A DNA stretch of 64,000 nucleotides from Aquilaria yunnanensis (GCA_039654915.1 CM077594.1:14383001-14447000); one strand, 5' to 3'. Shown: positions 34,844 through 47,274, numbered from the stretch's first letter. Translations and numbers: made by a program. Notes: generated by a model not told the origin, from the letters alone.

Positions 34844-36778
34844 GACGGCGTTTTTAGCGACGGCTAAAAACCGTCGCTAATTAGCGACGGTTAATAGTCG
34901 CTAAAAGTCCGGTGAGAGTTTAGCGACGGCTGTTCGTCGCTAATATTTTAGTGACGGGCAACCGTCGCTAAGTTAGTGACGGCAAGTAGTCGCTAAAGTT
35001 AGTGACGGCTTGCCGTCGCTAAGTTAGTGACGGTTTGCCGTCGCTAAGTTAGTGACGCATTGCCGTCGCTAAAATAAAAAAAGGCCAAAAATATTAATAC
35101 TTCTCCTATAATAATTATTTTTTATGCTCAATTGTTATCTATTGTAACATGAGTAATTTTTTTTGATTATATATACAGAAGTTGAGATGTTTATTTAGTA
35201 GGGGTTATGGGTTGGTAAATGATTCTTTAAATTAATGACGGTTAACCGGCGCTAAAATTATCAACTAAAAAAAAAAGTAATAGTTGTTATCTGATATTTA
35301 TTTTTGTTGTTAAATTGGTATGTACTAATACATAACTTATTTATTTTAAAAATGTGTAATGTAGTGGATATGTGTACCATAAAGTCGTATAAAAGTTTAC
35401 TAGGGGTTAAATTTTAATCCTACTTAGTGACGTCTTACCGTCGGTAAAATTAAAAAAAATTAACGGAAATTTAGTTATGTCCTACTTAGTGATGTCTTAC
35501 CGTCGGTAAAATTTAAAAAAATTAAAAAAAAATAATAGTTCTTATGTGGACGGTTATTTTTTACGCTAAATTGTTATCTACTAATACATAACTAATTTAC
35601 TTTGAATATATTTACTGTAGTCGAGATGTGTACCTTCAATTTATAAAAATATTTGTAAGGGGTTAATTAAAAGTTGGTACATTTTAATTTAGCGCCAGAA
35701 CGGATTACTGTCGCTATAGGTTAGTGACTGGTTGCCGTGGCTGAGTTAGTGACTGGTTGCCGTGGCTGAGTTAGTGACGTATTACCGTGGCTGAGTTAGT
35801 GACGTATTACCGTGGCTGAGTTAGTGACGTATTACCGTCGCTAATTTAGTGACGTATTGCCGTCGCTAAGTTAGTGACGGTTTGCCGTCGCTAAGTTAGT
35901 GACGCATTGACGTCGCTAAAATAAAAAAAGGCCAAAAATATTAATACTTCTCCTATAATAATTATTTTTTATGCTCAATTGTTATCTATTGTAACATGAG
36001 TAATTTTTTTTATTATATATACAGAAGTTGAGATGTTTATTTAGTAGGGGTTATGGGTTGGTAAATGATTCTTTAAATTAATGACGGTTAACCGGCGCTA
36101 AAATTATCAACTAAAAAAAAAAGTAATAGTTGTTATCTGATATTTATTTTTGTTGTTAAATTGGTATGTACTAATACATAACTTATTTATTTTAAAAATG
36201 TGTAATGTAGTGGATATGTGTACCATAAAGTCGTATAAAAGTTTACTAGGGGTTAAATTTTAATCCTACTTAGTGACGTCTTACCGTCGGTAAAATTTAA
36301 AAAAATTTAAAAAAAAAGTAATAGTGCAAATGTCATAGTTATTTTTTATGCTAAATTGTTATCTACTAATCCATAACTAATTTATTTTGAATATTTTTAA
36401 TGGGGTCGAGATGTGTACCTTCAATTCGTAAAAAAATTGAGTAAGGGTTAAAAGTTGGTACATTTTAATTTAGCCCCGGGACGGCTTACTGTTGCTAAGT
36501 TAGTGACTGGTTGCCGTGGCTGAGTTAGTGACGTATTGACGTCGCTAAGTTACTGACGTATAGACGTCGCTAACTTAGTGACGTATAGCCGTCGCTAAAT
36601 TAGTGACGGTTGGCCGTCGCTAATATTAGTGACGGCGTACCGTCACTAATTTAGTGACGGTTATGCGTCACTAAATTTAGCGACGCATAACCGTCGCTAA
36701 TTTAGTGACTGTTATGCGTCACTAAATTTAGTGACACATAACCGTCGCTAATTAATGACGGTTATGCGTCGCTAACAT
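34844..36778. repeat. left subterminal repeat array of the CACTA element
   Basis: Many short units of the form TTAGTGACG(N)CCGTCGCTAA, with variants, occur in three clusters (34844-35078, 35690-35920, 36475-36778). A direct duplication of about 430 bp lies between and over them: 35022-35452 matches 35869-36299, offset 847 bp. Such motifs are where CACTA transposase binds. Confidence 0.85.
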
Positions 36779-37179
36779 TATAATTATATAATTATAATTT
36801 GGAATTTGATTAATTAAGCATACACATCTCTAAATATTTTTTGAGAATTAACAAATAATCTATTTTACACATTTTATTTTACTTATTATTTATGTTAAAT
36901 CTAGTGCAATAGAACTAGTTATCGTTTTATATGTTACTTATTTAATTGTATAATTATAATTTGTAATTTGATTAATTCAGCATATAAATCTCTAAATATT
37001 TTTTTAGTAATTAATAAATAATTTATTTAATGAAAATTAAATTAACGGATTATTAGTTTATTGTCACATGAGGCTTAATCATTTATTACTATTTTATAAT
37101 ATTACTGTGGTAACTGAAGACAAGTAGCGACGGCGAGTAGTCGCTACTTAAAAGCGACAGTAAGCCGTCGCTTAGAACA

Positions 37180-37794
37180 TTATAGTTCTTTCACCCCTAC
37201 TGCTCGCAAGCTTTCCTCTTTTCAGTCTCTCTCTTTCCCTCTCATCTCATCTTCCATTGGGTATTCAATCATTTGGTCGCCTCTCTCTTTCCCTCTCATC
37301 ATCCCATCTTTTTTCCTCTCCACCATCGGAACTCAGCCCAAGCCCAGTTAACGGCCGCCCCGATGAGCAGTGGAACTTCGACGCCGAAGTGGGGGCGAGG
37401 AGCCATGGACTTTCTGCTTAATTTCTCTGCCTTGAAGGAGCCAAACCCTAATTTGGTTCTTCCGCCATGGACAGCAAGACCCAATGAAGCCTTTCAACTT
37501 CGACTCCGAAGGCTTTCTCCTCCAACTCAAGAGAGCTCGCGCTAATTTCTTCTAGAAACCGATGGAGCTGATCTCGCTGGCCACAGCCCTTAAAGCGGCG
37601 TCGTTGCCGCTCATCCGTCCTCAATTCATCCGTCCGATGAACCCAAACTGCATCTTGGATCGTCGAATTGATCTTCGAACGGAGGAAGCTCTGGGTAGGC
37701 GGCGGCATATCACTCTCGGAGGAACCCAGATTTCGTCATTGCCTCTTTCTTTTTTGATTTTATTCTGATTTCTCTTTCCCTTTTGTTTTTACTC
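37180..37794 (+). other. unidentified captured sequence inside the CACTA element
   Basis: CT-rich 5' UTR-like sequence (37200-37320) is followed by GC-richer DNA with overlapping ORFs on both strands (for example 37273-37545 and 37562-37768 on plus). Its composition differs sharply from the AT-rich terminal arrays, so it is probably host gene 5' sequence. I do not recognise a protein. Confidence 0.45.
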
Positions 37795-37911
37795 CGATGG
37801 GAACGGAGGGACGATCTTGGATTCTGGGTCGACATTCACGTTCATGGAGTGGAGGGTGTTCGAATCGGTGGCACAGGAATTCGAGAAACAGATGGGTAAC
37901 ATAAGCAGAGC
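37795..37911 (+). pseudogene. captured A1 aspartic protease fragment
   Basis: The frame reads DGNGGTILDSGSTFTFMEWR followed by VFESVAQEFEKQMGNISRA. This is the second catalytic DSG region of nepenthesin-like A1 aspartic proteases. Only about 40 residues are present. The first catalytic motif and the rest of the domain are missing, so it cannot be active. Upstream sequence (37270-37765) has longish ORFs that I do not recognise; it may be from the same or another captured gene. Confidence 0.7.
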
Positions 37912-39062
37912 AGGTCGGGTTTTTGGCGTTCTTGCTCCTGTTATGCTGTGTAAGTTGATTTTTTATGTGACCATATGACTTATAATCAAATGCTCAATTA
38001 CAGTTTCTTTGCATGGGCTTGTGACTGTGAAATAAGAGGCTGTTTACCCTCTGACTTTTTTTGTTCACGTCAGGGAACCCTCTACAACCTCCCAGAGTGT
38101 CTTTTAATTTCATTGACAGCATACTTTTCTTCAGGGAGTGATTTCAATACACTGTCCCATACATGCTAGTTTTGTAGTACGTATCAAGCAGTTTAGTTGG
38201 TAGATTGATGTGGGAGTTTGCTGTACTAGTAGTTTAAAGGCTTGGTATTCTGATTTCCGAGGGACTGAAGACATTGGATTTATAAAGTTCTGTTACACCC
38301 TTAGTTCCTACTCACATTCAGTATATTACCTGCATGACATAACAAACTGCAGGTTAATGGTATAATTATAAATAAGGCATGTCAAAATATTTTTCTTGTG
38401 CATAGGAGAATTTTTGACCATATATTTTTGGCTGTTTGGTGGAAGGATTTTGAAGAAATTCTCAGCTTAACCTACTATAATATTGGCTGTTTATCTGCCT
38501 AACACATACAGAGAAAATTAGTACGACAATGCACTTGTCATCTGAATTACACAACTGAAGTTCAGGGTATGAAAAATAATTTGCCTGGCTTCTTAAACTA
38601 AAAGAAATTCTTTACTTGATGGCTAGATGCTTGAGTAATGATGCAATTTTTTTTCTCTATATATTTTTGTCTCATCAGTGGAAGTTTCGTCTGCATTGCA
38701 CATCACGGGTATGAGAATGAGAGAGAAGAAATAGAATCATAAAATCAGAAACGAATTCTGTAATTGGTTTTTCAATGATCAAACTCATGACATTCATGAT
38801 GCTGCCACTTAGTGCTTCATGATGATCTTATAATTTCCCATTTCCTAGTTCAGTTTTTCAACTTAATTTCTTAAGCTTAGCTGCCATATACTTCTCTCCA
38901 TTCCTCCTTATGCAAAGGGTTTGGCTTTTGGTTGGTGCTACCTGACCATTGATCAGCATTCTGTACGGTCCAGGAAAGCAATATATGGCTATGGCCATTA
39001 TTGTCCATAGTCTTCTGTATGATTTTCTTCTGTTCAATTCACTGCACTTTTTTGGACTGCAG

Positions 39063-40650
39063 ACAGAGTTTTTAGCGCTGAATGCCCCACAAGGAAAGTG
39101 TATGATGAAGGTGCCAAGCGTATTGCTCTTGCCGTTGTCAGTGGCATAAATTGTAAGCACATCTTTTTCAGGCATTTTCCTTGTCTTTACATCACTAATC
39201 ATAAAATTCTCTGCAACTTCACCAGTATTGATTTATCCATAACGGAATTCTTTTCAGCAAGTGTGTTTGCTTATGGACAAACAAGCAGTAGGAAGACATT
39301 CACCATGAGTGGTATTACTGAGTACACAGTAGCGGATATTTATGACAAACAAGATGCGGTAACGATTACATAGAGTTACATAGAGTTATTGTTCCTGTTC
39401 CGATTTGAGTGAAGTGATAAATGATTCAATTTCAGCATAAAGAAAGGGAGTTTGTTTTGAAGTTTTCTGCTATGGAGATCTACAATGAATCTGTTAAGGA
39501 CCTTCTTAGTGCAGATAGTACTCCACTTAGACTTCTAGATGATCCTGAGGTGAGATTCTTTCTCCATATCTGAGAAATGATTTCTTATCTGTACTGTCCA
39601 AATAATCCTTGCTGCCTTTGTTGATAAAAATAGCGGGAAACTGTTGTTGAGAGGCTAACAGAGGAAACTCTGAGGGACAAGAATCATTTTAATGAGCTTC
39701 TGTCCATTTGTGAAGGTAACAATCTTGGATGATCTTATCCTCACCAAATGACTTACTGGTTCAAGCCTAAATACATGTATATGAGCATTGAGTCCTTTAC
39801 AGCTCAAAGACAAGTGGGTGAGACTTTTCTAAATTATACAAGCTCCAGATCCCATCAAATTTTGAAACTGGTATAACCTTTTGGTCATTTACATTGTTAT
39901 AAATTAAAGGTTGAACTTACTTTAAGATTTTGTCACATTTCTTGCTTCTGAATCTTGTTTTATGCTCTGTCCAGACAGTTGAAAGCTGTGCGCATGAGTT
40001 TTCTTGCATTGATAAATTGAGCACCCTTACAGCCACTGTGGTATGAAACCTTAATTAGTCTTCTGAAAATTGACTAAAGGTCAGAAACTCCTGTTCCTGT
40101 CAGTTTGTTTATCAGCTTAGTGTTTTGTCTGGATTTTCAATCTCTTTCTCCAGAATTTTAATCCTCTAGCTGGAAGTGAGCGTGCCTCGCAGACTTTATC
40201 AGCAGGTACCAGATTGAAAGAAGGTTGTCAACAGTCATCCGCAAGTTAAGGTTGGTTTCACATCTAGCTTTCCACTTGAACTCTCTAAACCTACACAAAG
40301 CACTAAACGAAAAAGCTTTACAAGCCTTATGAGCTTTACCTGCTGCTGAATGAAACCAGCACATCCAATCAAATGATTCAAATGATGTAGCTAGGATGTG
40401 GTTCTCTCTCTTCGTCTCCATTTGTTTCCTTTTTCATTAGGGGTAGGTTTTGATGCATATACACCCATGCATTGGAAATAGTATTGTCCTTTTAACCTCT
40501 CTAAGGGATTGAAACCCATGTGTTATGATCTCAAGTGTGAAAAAAATTGAAGTCTGCTGCATTATTTACTTATTTTTGGAAACAGCAAGGGAAGAAATGG
40601 CCATATTCCTTTCAGAGACTCAAAGCTCACCCGAATCATGTTCGTGACAA
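39063..40650 (+). pseudogene. captured fragment of a NACK1/KIN-7-type kinesin motor gene
   Basis: Eight exon-like blocks with introns retained encode the middle of a kinesin motor domain: 39063-39152 ([18 protein letters not shown]), 39258-39358 ([18 protein letters not shown]), 39436-39549 ([18 protein letters not shown]), 39634-39715 (VVERLTEETLRD), 39803-39870 (NYTSSRSHQILKL), 39975-40040, 40154-40250 ([20 protein letters not shown]) and 40587-40640 (GRNGHIPFRDSKLTRI). The order and exon structure match the plant NACK/KIN-7 family, which acts in phragmoplast expansion. The P-loop has Arg where GQTSSGKT needs Gly, the switch II Asp of DLAGSE is lost, a stretch is deleted near 40230, and both ends of the gene are absent. 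Because introns are retained, the capture was from genomic DNA and not cDNA. Confidence 0.9.
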
Positions 40651-41159
40651 AACACAGATGGGTCCATTTCTCCTATCATAGAACTCTTTCCAGTTTAAAA
40701 ACCTACTCTTTTGATGCATCTTTATGCTTAATTTTTTTTCCTTGTAAAATTGAACAGGAGGCATCAGATTATTTGTTATTAGGTTTGAGGTGTGCTTGCT
40801 GTCTCCCAATAGTTCATGTTTTCATGTACTAGTTTAGTTTTGTGTTTGAGAAGAGTGTGAGATGTACCCTTTTTTCCCCCTTAATCATTTTATTGGTGTT
40901 GTTATTGGTAGCACCATTACTTTGTAAATCTTAAGATATACTATATATTGTGCAGTGATCCGAGCGAAATTTGGGACCCAGATGTGTACATCATTGTGCA
41001 ATGAAATATTAATTTCTTTTTTATAACTAAAATGATGGGCAAATTAATTTCCGGTGCATTGTATGTTTTATTCTTTTATTTTCCCCTTGATAACGATTTT
41101 CAATCAACGCGAACCTCCAGTTTTATCATAGAAAATAATGAACCAAAAAAAATAAACAC

Positions 41160-41725
41160 TAGCGATGGTTAAGCATCACTAATTAGCGACGACTAAGCGT
41201 CACTAATTGGCACTAACTAGCGACGGCAACGCATCACTAACTAGCGACGGCTACGCGTCACTAACTGGCACTAACTAGCGACGGCTACGCGTCACTAACT
41301 GGCACTAACGCGTCACTAACTGGCACTAACTAGCGACGGTTATGCGTCACTAACTAGCGACGGCTACGCGTCACTAACTAGCGACGGCTACGTGTCACTA
41401 ACTGACACTAACTAGCGACGGTTATGCGTCACTAACTAGTGACGGCGACGCGTCACTAACTAGCGACGGTTATGCGTCACTAACTAGCGACGGTTACGCG
41501 TCACTAACTAGCGACGGCTACGTGTCGCTAACGCGCCGGCGGACACCATTACCGGAAAATTAGTGACGGCCTGTTTTGCGACGTTTAGCTGTCGCTAATT
41601 AGCGACGATAACCGTCGCTAGAAAATTAGCGGCGAGTGAATTAGCGACGGGCGTTTTAGCGACGGCACACCGTCGCTATATAAAGTTTAGCGACGGTTGG
41701 CCGTCGCTAATGGCCGTCGCTAAAT
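41160..41725. repeat. right subterminal repeat array of the CACTA element
   Basis: Tandem units of about 20-25 bp, such as ACTAGCGACGGCTACGCGTC, are repeated with small changes. The last copies near the terminus carry GCGACGG in the opposite orientation relative to the left end, as expected for CACTA ends. Confidence 0.85.
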
Positions 41726-41746
41726 GCGGTTTTTCTAGTAATGTGT

Positions 41747-42733
41747 TGAAATGTGGTGTCTCATTTTACTACAGTAAAATCCTAAGAGTTGATGAAAATT
41801 ATGGTATATGCCATTGGTCAAAAATTTCAACTCACTTCTCTTTCTCATTCATGTGAAAGTTGAGCGTCCTGCTTGAGGCTTCTCTCTCTCCCCTACCAGG
41901 AGTTCGAATTTGTAGAGGCCATCCCAAAATTCCTGCCGTTCGTTTGCCTCGACCCATCCACTATCTGTGAGTTTGACCATGTTCAAAAGGAAGACACCCT
42001 GCTACCGCCCTTCATTGCCTAGTCCTGCCAGCTTGATCAGCCAATCTTTTGCTCTGCCGACACATTTGCTAGATTTTCTCATAGATTAGGATGTGGAATG
42101 TCATATTTGTGTTGCCCAATAGGAGTTGCACTCAAATGGGAGTATGGAAGCTTTATATAATGTGTAGTTTAGGCGTAGACCTGGTAGGTCTTGTAATATT
42201 TACTTTAAAACCAGTAGGATTCTGACATTAATCACTCATAATTTTGTTGTCCATGAAACGTTTTAAATTTGTTTAGTTCATTCCCACCTATCTATGTTTA
42301 TTAATAGTGAAGGCATCAAAAACTTCATACATGTTTAGGTTGAGCTATTATTGTTTTGGTGTTAGTATTGTTGCCAATCCTACCATATATAGATGGGTTT
42401 AGGTTCTCCTTATTTCACATCTGGCTTATTGTTTTGTTTGTGAGATTTTCAGCTAGTTCTGTCATTTGCCTACAGTAAATATCGTTCCAATGTTATGATT
42501 CACATTTAACTACGTACCGAATTGCTGCTTTATCTTTTTTTCACTACTTACTCTCAGATAAGTTCCCCTGCCCATTTGTTTTACCTACTGTATTATGCAT
42601 AAATGGTCATAAACAAGTAAAATGCTATTGATTATTGTGATGTTCAGTAGTCGATTGATTATTAATGTATTTTGAATTGTTGCTCGTATTTCTCTATGAT
42701 ATGGTATTTCTATAGTGTTTAATATTTTTTTAG
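41747..42733. other. intergenic region, no gene recognised
   Basis: The sequence is T-rich with no long ORF or clear domain. It contains normal-looking flank of the CACTA insertion and upstream sequence of the Myb/SANT-like remnant. Confidence 0.4.
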
Positions 42734-43160
42734 ATGGCCCAACGAAGCTTAGATACCTCATCCGCTCATGTTTCCGGGCATACGTCTCTCTCCAAGATGC
42801 CTCCTTGTGCTGGTTGGGACAGTCGATCCACCCGGTTATTTTGTTCGAATGTTGCATGTATGATTAGAGAAGGGTTTGTTGATGGCTATACTTCCACAAA
42901 ATCAGGTTGGAAAAACCATGATGGAATTGAATGAGGTCATTGGGCAACATTGGACTAAAAAATAGCTCACCAACAAGTGGCAGCAGCTTGGCCGGCACTA
43001 CCACAACTGGAAATCTACCATCGAGTCAACTACGGGTATTGGATGGGGTCCTGTTATCGGCACGGTTACGGCGAATCCGGATTTATGGGAGGCTCATATT
43101 TCAATAATGTGGGCATGTTCTTTCCATCCTACAGTCCATGTTTCAACTGGAAATCCTTCT
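42734..43160 (+). pseudogene. Myb/SANT-like DNA-binding domain gene fragment, frameshifted
   Basis: The first frame (42734-42934) has RSTRLFCSNVACMIREGF and a conserved SGWKN. The domain continues in another frame from about 42919 (MELNEVIGQHWTKK, a stop, then LTNKWQQL, HYHNWKSTIESTTGIGW, and ANPDLWEAHI). These match the tryptophan-spaced Myb/SANT-like domain found in plant L10-interacting-MYB-type and transposon-associated proteins. The frame change and stop show it is broken. No transposase is visible nearby, so whether it is a host gene relic or from a PIF/Harbinger element is open. Confidence 0.6.
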
Positions 43161-46100
43161 GATAGGAAGTTACTGACATCCGAGTATACCGGTCCATCCC
43201 CTCGGGTAGTATGTGTAGCACGGCATGCAACACAACATATTCAGGACTAGAGGTATTTGGCAAACTCACTATTGATTAGAGCTCCACTATACACCTGTCC
43301 ATAATAACAGGTACCTAGCATGCCATTCTCATAATACAATGGCATGCAATCATTACCATTTCGATAACAAAATTTCTTGAAATTGTCCCTATGATCAGAC
43401 GTGAGGTTCAAGTAGCTCTAGAAAATAATTATGGTGGCTTCCATTTTAGCAGAACTTTTTGAACGTCCAAACATACATGCAGGTCTGATCATATCCTAAA
43501 TATCATCCAAGCATATACATATTATTTACTCATATTTAAGCCATCTGTTTTCTCTTTCCGAATCTCTCTATCAAGAATCCTCCTAACTAATGCAGCCCTT
43601 TTGTGTCTCTTAATTCTATCTATTTTAGGTCTGATATAAGAATTACATGCATGTTGCTTTTTTTTTTTTTTCTGATTATTCTTCTTTTTAAAAGCTACAA
43701 GGATAGACATGTGTCGGAGAAATCTTCAGGCAAACAAATAATAGGATCTGGCCAATTAAGAAGTATTAACATTAGCGTAATATTGGAATCAGAAGGTGGC
43801 CTCTTGCCCTCTTCTGAATGTGAACAAACACACACCTCATGCTAATGTTGGACATTACTTGTCAAAATAGAAAATTCAATAGAAATTGATCCAATGCCCA
43901 CTTGGAGATATGACCACTGGAGGTGGTCCAGCGAAACAGAACAATACAACACCAAAGGTTACCCATGAGTCATGGAGCTGTTGTCTCAACAACAAATACA
44001 ATCCACTTCTTCTTCCCCCTGTCACAACATCCAATGCCTACTTACAATGGAGCAATTGTGACTGCCTTTTTATGCAGGAAGCAACTAAAGACTCTCCTCC
44101 TATAAAAAGCCTCCAACAAATGCTTCTGGTTATCAACCTTTCAGCCTAATAACCTCAAAAAGAAGAACCAACATTAATCTTTGAACTCAAAAACACACAC
44201 GTGCTTTCAAATTTACTCATGGTTTAATATAGGTTATTTAATTATGCAGTTCTACAATTCTAGCAGCACAATCAAATATCAATTTCATGGGCTGAAATTT
44301 TTGTATTTGTTGCGTCTCTTAGGCCTATCTGATACAATAAATAGCAAATATATGTAGCAGCAATTTGCTGCATTTTGTATGCACAATTGCACCAACCATA
44401 TTTGTTTCAATGTGTATCTGCTCAAGGTAACCTGAGTCCCATAGTTGGTCATTCTGGAAATTGTGCATTATTCTTGATTGCAGTAAGCTGATGAAGCCAA
44501 GGAGACATCAGAAGTATGTTGGTCAATGCCTCAGTTCTAATCAAACTCAACCACTTAAAAATCTCATTCGGGCAGCAGCATATGTATCCAAACAAGGACC
44601 TGCTTTTTTCATGAACACACAAAGACCTTCTTTGACAATATCTTGTGGTAGGGTAATGATACTTTACTGTTTGACATTGTATACAAACAAAATGGCAGTT
44701 AAAGATCCAAAAAATAAAGGCCCAATAGTAAGCTACTTGCAAAAGAACCAAATGAATGCACGAAGCCAACTCCACCAGAAAAGGAAGGGGAAGAAAAGGA
44801 TTCTGCTAATACGTCACTTTCCTGAAAAATTACTCAAAACATCTATATTTGCATCATAAATTGAATACAGTAGTTGAATTCAGATGAAGGAAAATTGACA
44901 ATAGTTCATCCTGTGCTCACCACACAGTTCCTTGACTTGCTCAGGGTTGTATACAGCCATTTACTAAGAACTCGGAAGTAAGGATATTCTTGAAGGGCAT
45001 TGTGGGGCTTTTTTCTTTCCTACTTCTGCCATAGCCCCTACTCTGGGGTGCAACTTCTCACTCGGACTCACACACATACACACGCACACCGGCGCGTGCA
45101 CACACTTGAATTCTTTTCACAACACAGTATTTACTCTTCCTCTTGAGCCAGAGAAACTAAACCATTTAAACAATGAGGAAGGTTTTCAAATTCAGGTTCC
45201 AGAATTGACACATGTTTGTTTTAGTAAACAAAACATCAAAACCACAACCAGGAATTGAATCAGTAACAGGAACAGAAAGTCAAGCTCCTGTTTGACCAAC
45301 TAGTAAAATACTGGCTTATGGGGTTCAGTTTCGATTTCCAGGAGTATACCTTGATCAAAGCTATGGAACACATTTTGAGCAATCAAAGTAGCTAGCCTGT
45401 AAAGAGAAAGTCAGACTTTTCTTGTAAAACCAGTCATTTTGGTCCCAAGGCCGAGACTTAGCCACACACAAAACCTGAAATCTTGAGTTTAAGTAGAAAA
45501 AACACAAACTAGGACTTAAAAATAAGATTTTATGCTTCAGATATATTTCAAATGTAATCTCAAACTTGCTCCTCAATTTTCAGAACAAAGCAAAGCTTCC
45601 GTAAAAAAGTCAAACCTTGGTCAAGCTTTGCTAACACTAAACCAAAAATAAATAAATAAATAAAAACTGCAGTAAATCAGTAATCCCATTTCCAGACCAA
45701 TGTGATCAGTGGTTTGAAAAAACAATACAACACATAAGTCAATTAGGCTCACCAAAGGTCAACATCAACTCAAAATACACAAGGTTGCACACTGATTTCA
45801 TATAAACCACATCAGGAACCGAAGCCTGGTGTTAAAACTGTTGTTCAGATACATTTTAGTCCATATTCACTCGCACACTAGCATAAATAAAAGGTTTAGT
45901 CCACTGGAGAAAATCAGTTCCGAGTAATTTCACAAGAGAAAATCAGCTTGATCACTTAAGAAAAATATAGACTAATCATTCAGCGTGTAACCTCCCAAAT
46001 TACAGGTAACAGAAACTTTCAAGATTTGCTGATTTAGAGGATCTTCTGAGTTCCAGACGAAATATTCAAACCAAACATGGTACACATGTTTAGTTTATCA

Positions 46101-46520
46101 AATGAAAAGTGTTTAAAGTCACAATTCTAGGTCTAGATACACAAAGCCTTATTTGACTGTTAAACCCGTAAAAATCTGTTGTAAACCAGTAAAATTTTGG
46201 TTTGGATGCACTTCTCTTGATAACCTGCCACTTTTAATGTAAAGAGTGATCAAATAAGTCTCATAAATCATATGAGACTCACTGGAAGTAATAAAACAAG
46301 AATCTAAGCTGTAAAGCAAAAATTGGTCACTCAATTCCCAAATCTGGTTCTTGGACGTGCAGAATCTATTTCTAAAAATATTTCTTTAAAATCTGGTATT
46401 TCAATGCAAGCAAATGGTCAAAACCGGTCTTAAACAACCACTAGAACATGCGTGAAAAATTTCAGCTCCCAACAATACCTCTAATTAAAAGTCAAAGTTC
46501 AAGTCGAACCTTGCAAACTT
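43161..46520. other. intergenic region, no gene recognised
   Basis: The following were noted: an open minus-strand stretch of about 50 codons at 43247-43410 without a known domain; a T-rich run at 43658-43672; a segment at 44071-44205 that matches 52905-53040; an acac-rich stretch near 45065-45100; and many chance ORFs. None supports a gene call. Confidence 0.45.
44071..44205. repeat. dispersed direct repeat, copy 1
   Basis: About 135 bp here match 52905-53040 in the same orientation (shared words include gaagaaccaacattaatctt and ggttatcaacctttc). The distance is about 8.8 kb, spanning the second snRNA cluster. Confidence 0.75.
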
Positions 46521-46799
46521 GAACCACTACTGCAGATGTTCTGTCAAAACTTCCAGACTTTCGGCCATGAAATTTTTAATGACACCATCCACTTTATGTC
46601 AGCTTAAGTAGCTAGTTCAAAACAGACTTGGAGCATAATCCAAACATAAACACACAAAATCCTGCAGTACTTTTAATTGAAGAAAGCATTTTGTAATCAA
46701 CACTACTTGTGAAAAGCAAGATCTGAAGCTTAGAGGTTCCTATACCACGGTTGAACATACTCTAGTCCACTAACCAATTTCATAACTCTGAAGTGCATG

Positions 46800-46934
46800 T
46801 TAATGGAATTTCATAACTCCAAAGTGCATAATCACATGCCCGAAGTGGATTTGGCTAATATTCAAACTTAATAAAGCAAGCCATGCAAACGAATTTACAG
46901 ATATCACTTTGAATTACCTGTACACCAACTATCA
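46800..46934 (-). pseudogene. remnant of beta-galactosidase intron 14 and exon 14 edge, copy B
   Basis: The run from ggaatttcataactccaaag to attacctgtacacc matches 24397-24533 of the beta-galactosidase gene (intron 14 plus the last bases of exon 14). Similarity then stops abruptly. Confidence 0.75.
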
Positions 46935-47084
46935 CGGCCAGCTCTTTTTAACCGAATTAAAATGGAAGGCAAAGAAAACAAACCATCAAAAGAAGTCAGA
47001 TTTCTCCCTGAACATTGGAAAGACTACTAGGGTTGTTCGGACATCACGCTGCCACTCATGCGGTTGTTTGAACTACAGTTGGTG

Positions 47085-47274
47085 GGATGCGCCTGGCCCA
47101 TGATTTAGTGCAACTCAAGGGCGACGCGCAAGGATCCCAGCAGCAAGCTACAATGGACCCTTCCCCTTTAAAAATTAATTTAATATCATGTGAACCATTG
47201 GTCCACGTATCAGATATTAAACTGATAAGAACAGATACTACACTTGATCTTAGCCAAAAGGCCGAGAAAGGTAT
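47085..47274 (-). ncRNA. U2 spliceosomal snRNA, copy 2
   Basis: The 5' half is identical in its key parts to copy 1: ATACCTTTCTCGGCCTTTTG start, branch-site pairing region AAGTGTAGTATCTG, and TTAATATCTGATACGTGG. Stem IIb keeps pairing despite changes (GTGGACC with GGTTCAC here, GTGGGCC with GGTCCAC in copy 1). An Sm site AATTTTTAA and 3' stems follow. The 3' box is CA, 8 nt, AGTTCAA (47068-47084), a perfect consensus match. The RNA therefore looks functional. Confidence 0.93.

Larger units (their letters stand above)
34819..41743. mobile_element. non-autonomous CACTA (En/Spm) transposon carrying host gene fragments
   Basis: The left end is CACTACTAGAAAAAATGG. The right end, inverted, is CATTACTAGAAAAACCGC, so the outer C of the CACTA core has become T on that side. 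A 3-bp target duplication, tgt, flanks it (34816-34818 and 41744-41746). Subterminal arrays of GCGACGG/CCGTCGC words occupy the first 2 kb and the last 0.6 kb. The interior (about 37.2-40.9 kb) contains intron-bearing fragments of at least two unrelated host genes and no recognisable transposase. The element length is 6,925 bp. It could only move with transposase supplied in trans, and the mutated right terminus may impair that. Confidence 0.9.

Noticed and set aside
38209..38219. gatgtgggagt, resembling an inverted USE
   Set aside because: No TATA at the expected spacing and no snRNA core sequence downstream; lies in captured or intron-like DNA in the CACTA element.
34844..41725. short regular repeats that could be mistaken for a CRISPR array
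   Set aside because: Units vary, spacers are not unique, they lie in CACTA subterminal positions, and the genome is a plant.
41900..41925. gagttcgaatttg, resembling a tRNA T-arm
   Set aside because: No matching acceptor stem, D-arm or A box at the right distance; not a tRNA gene.
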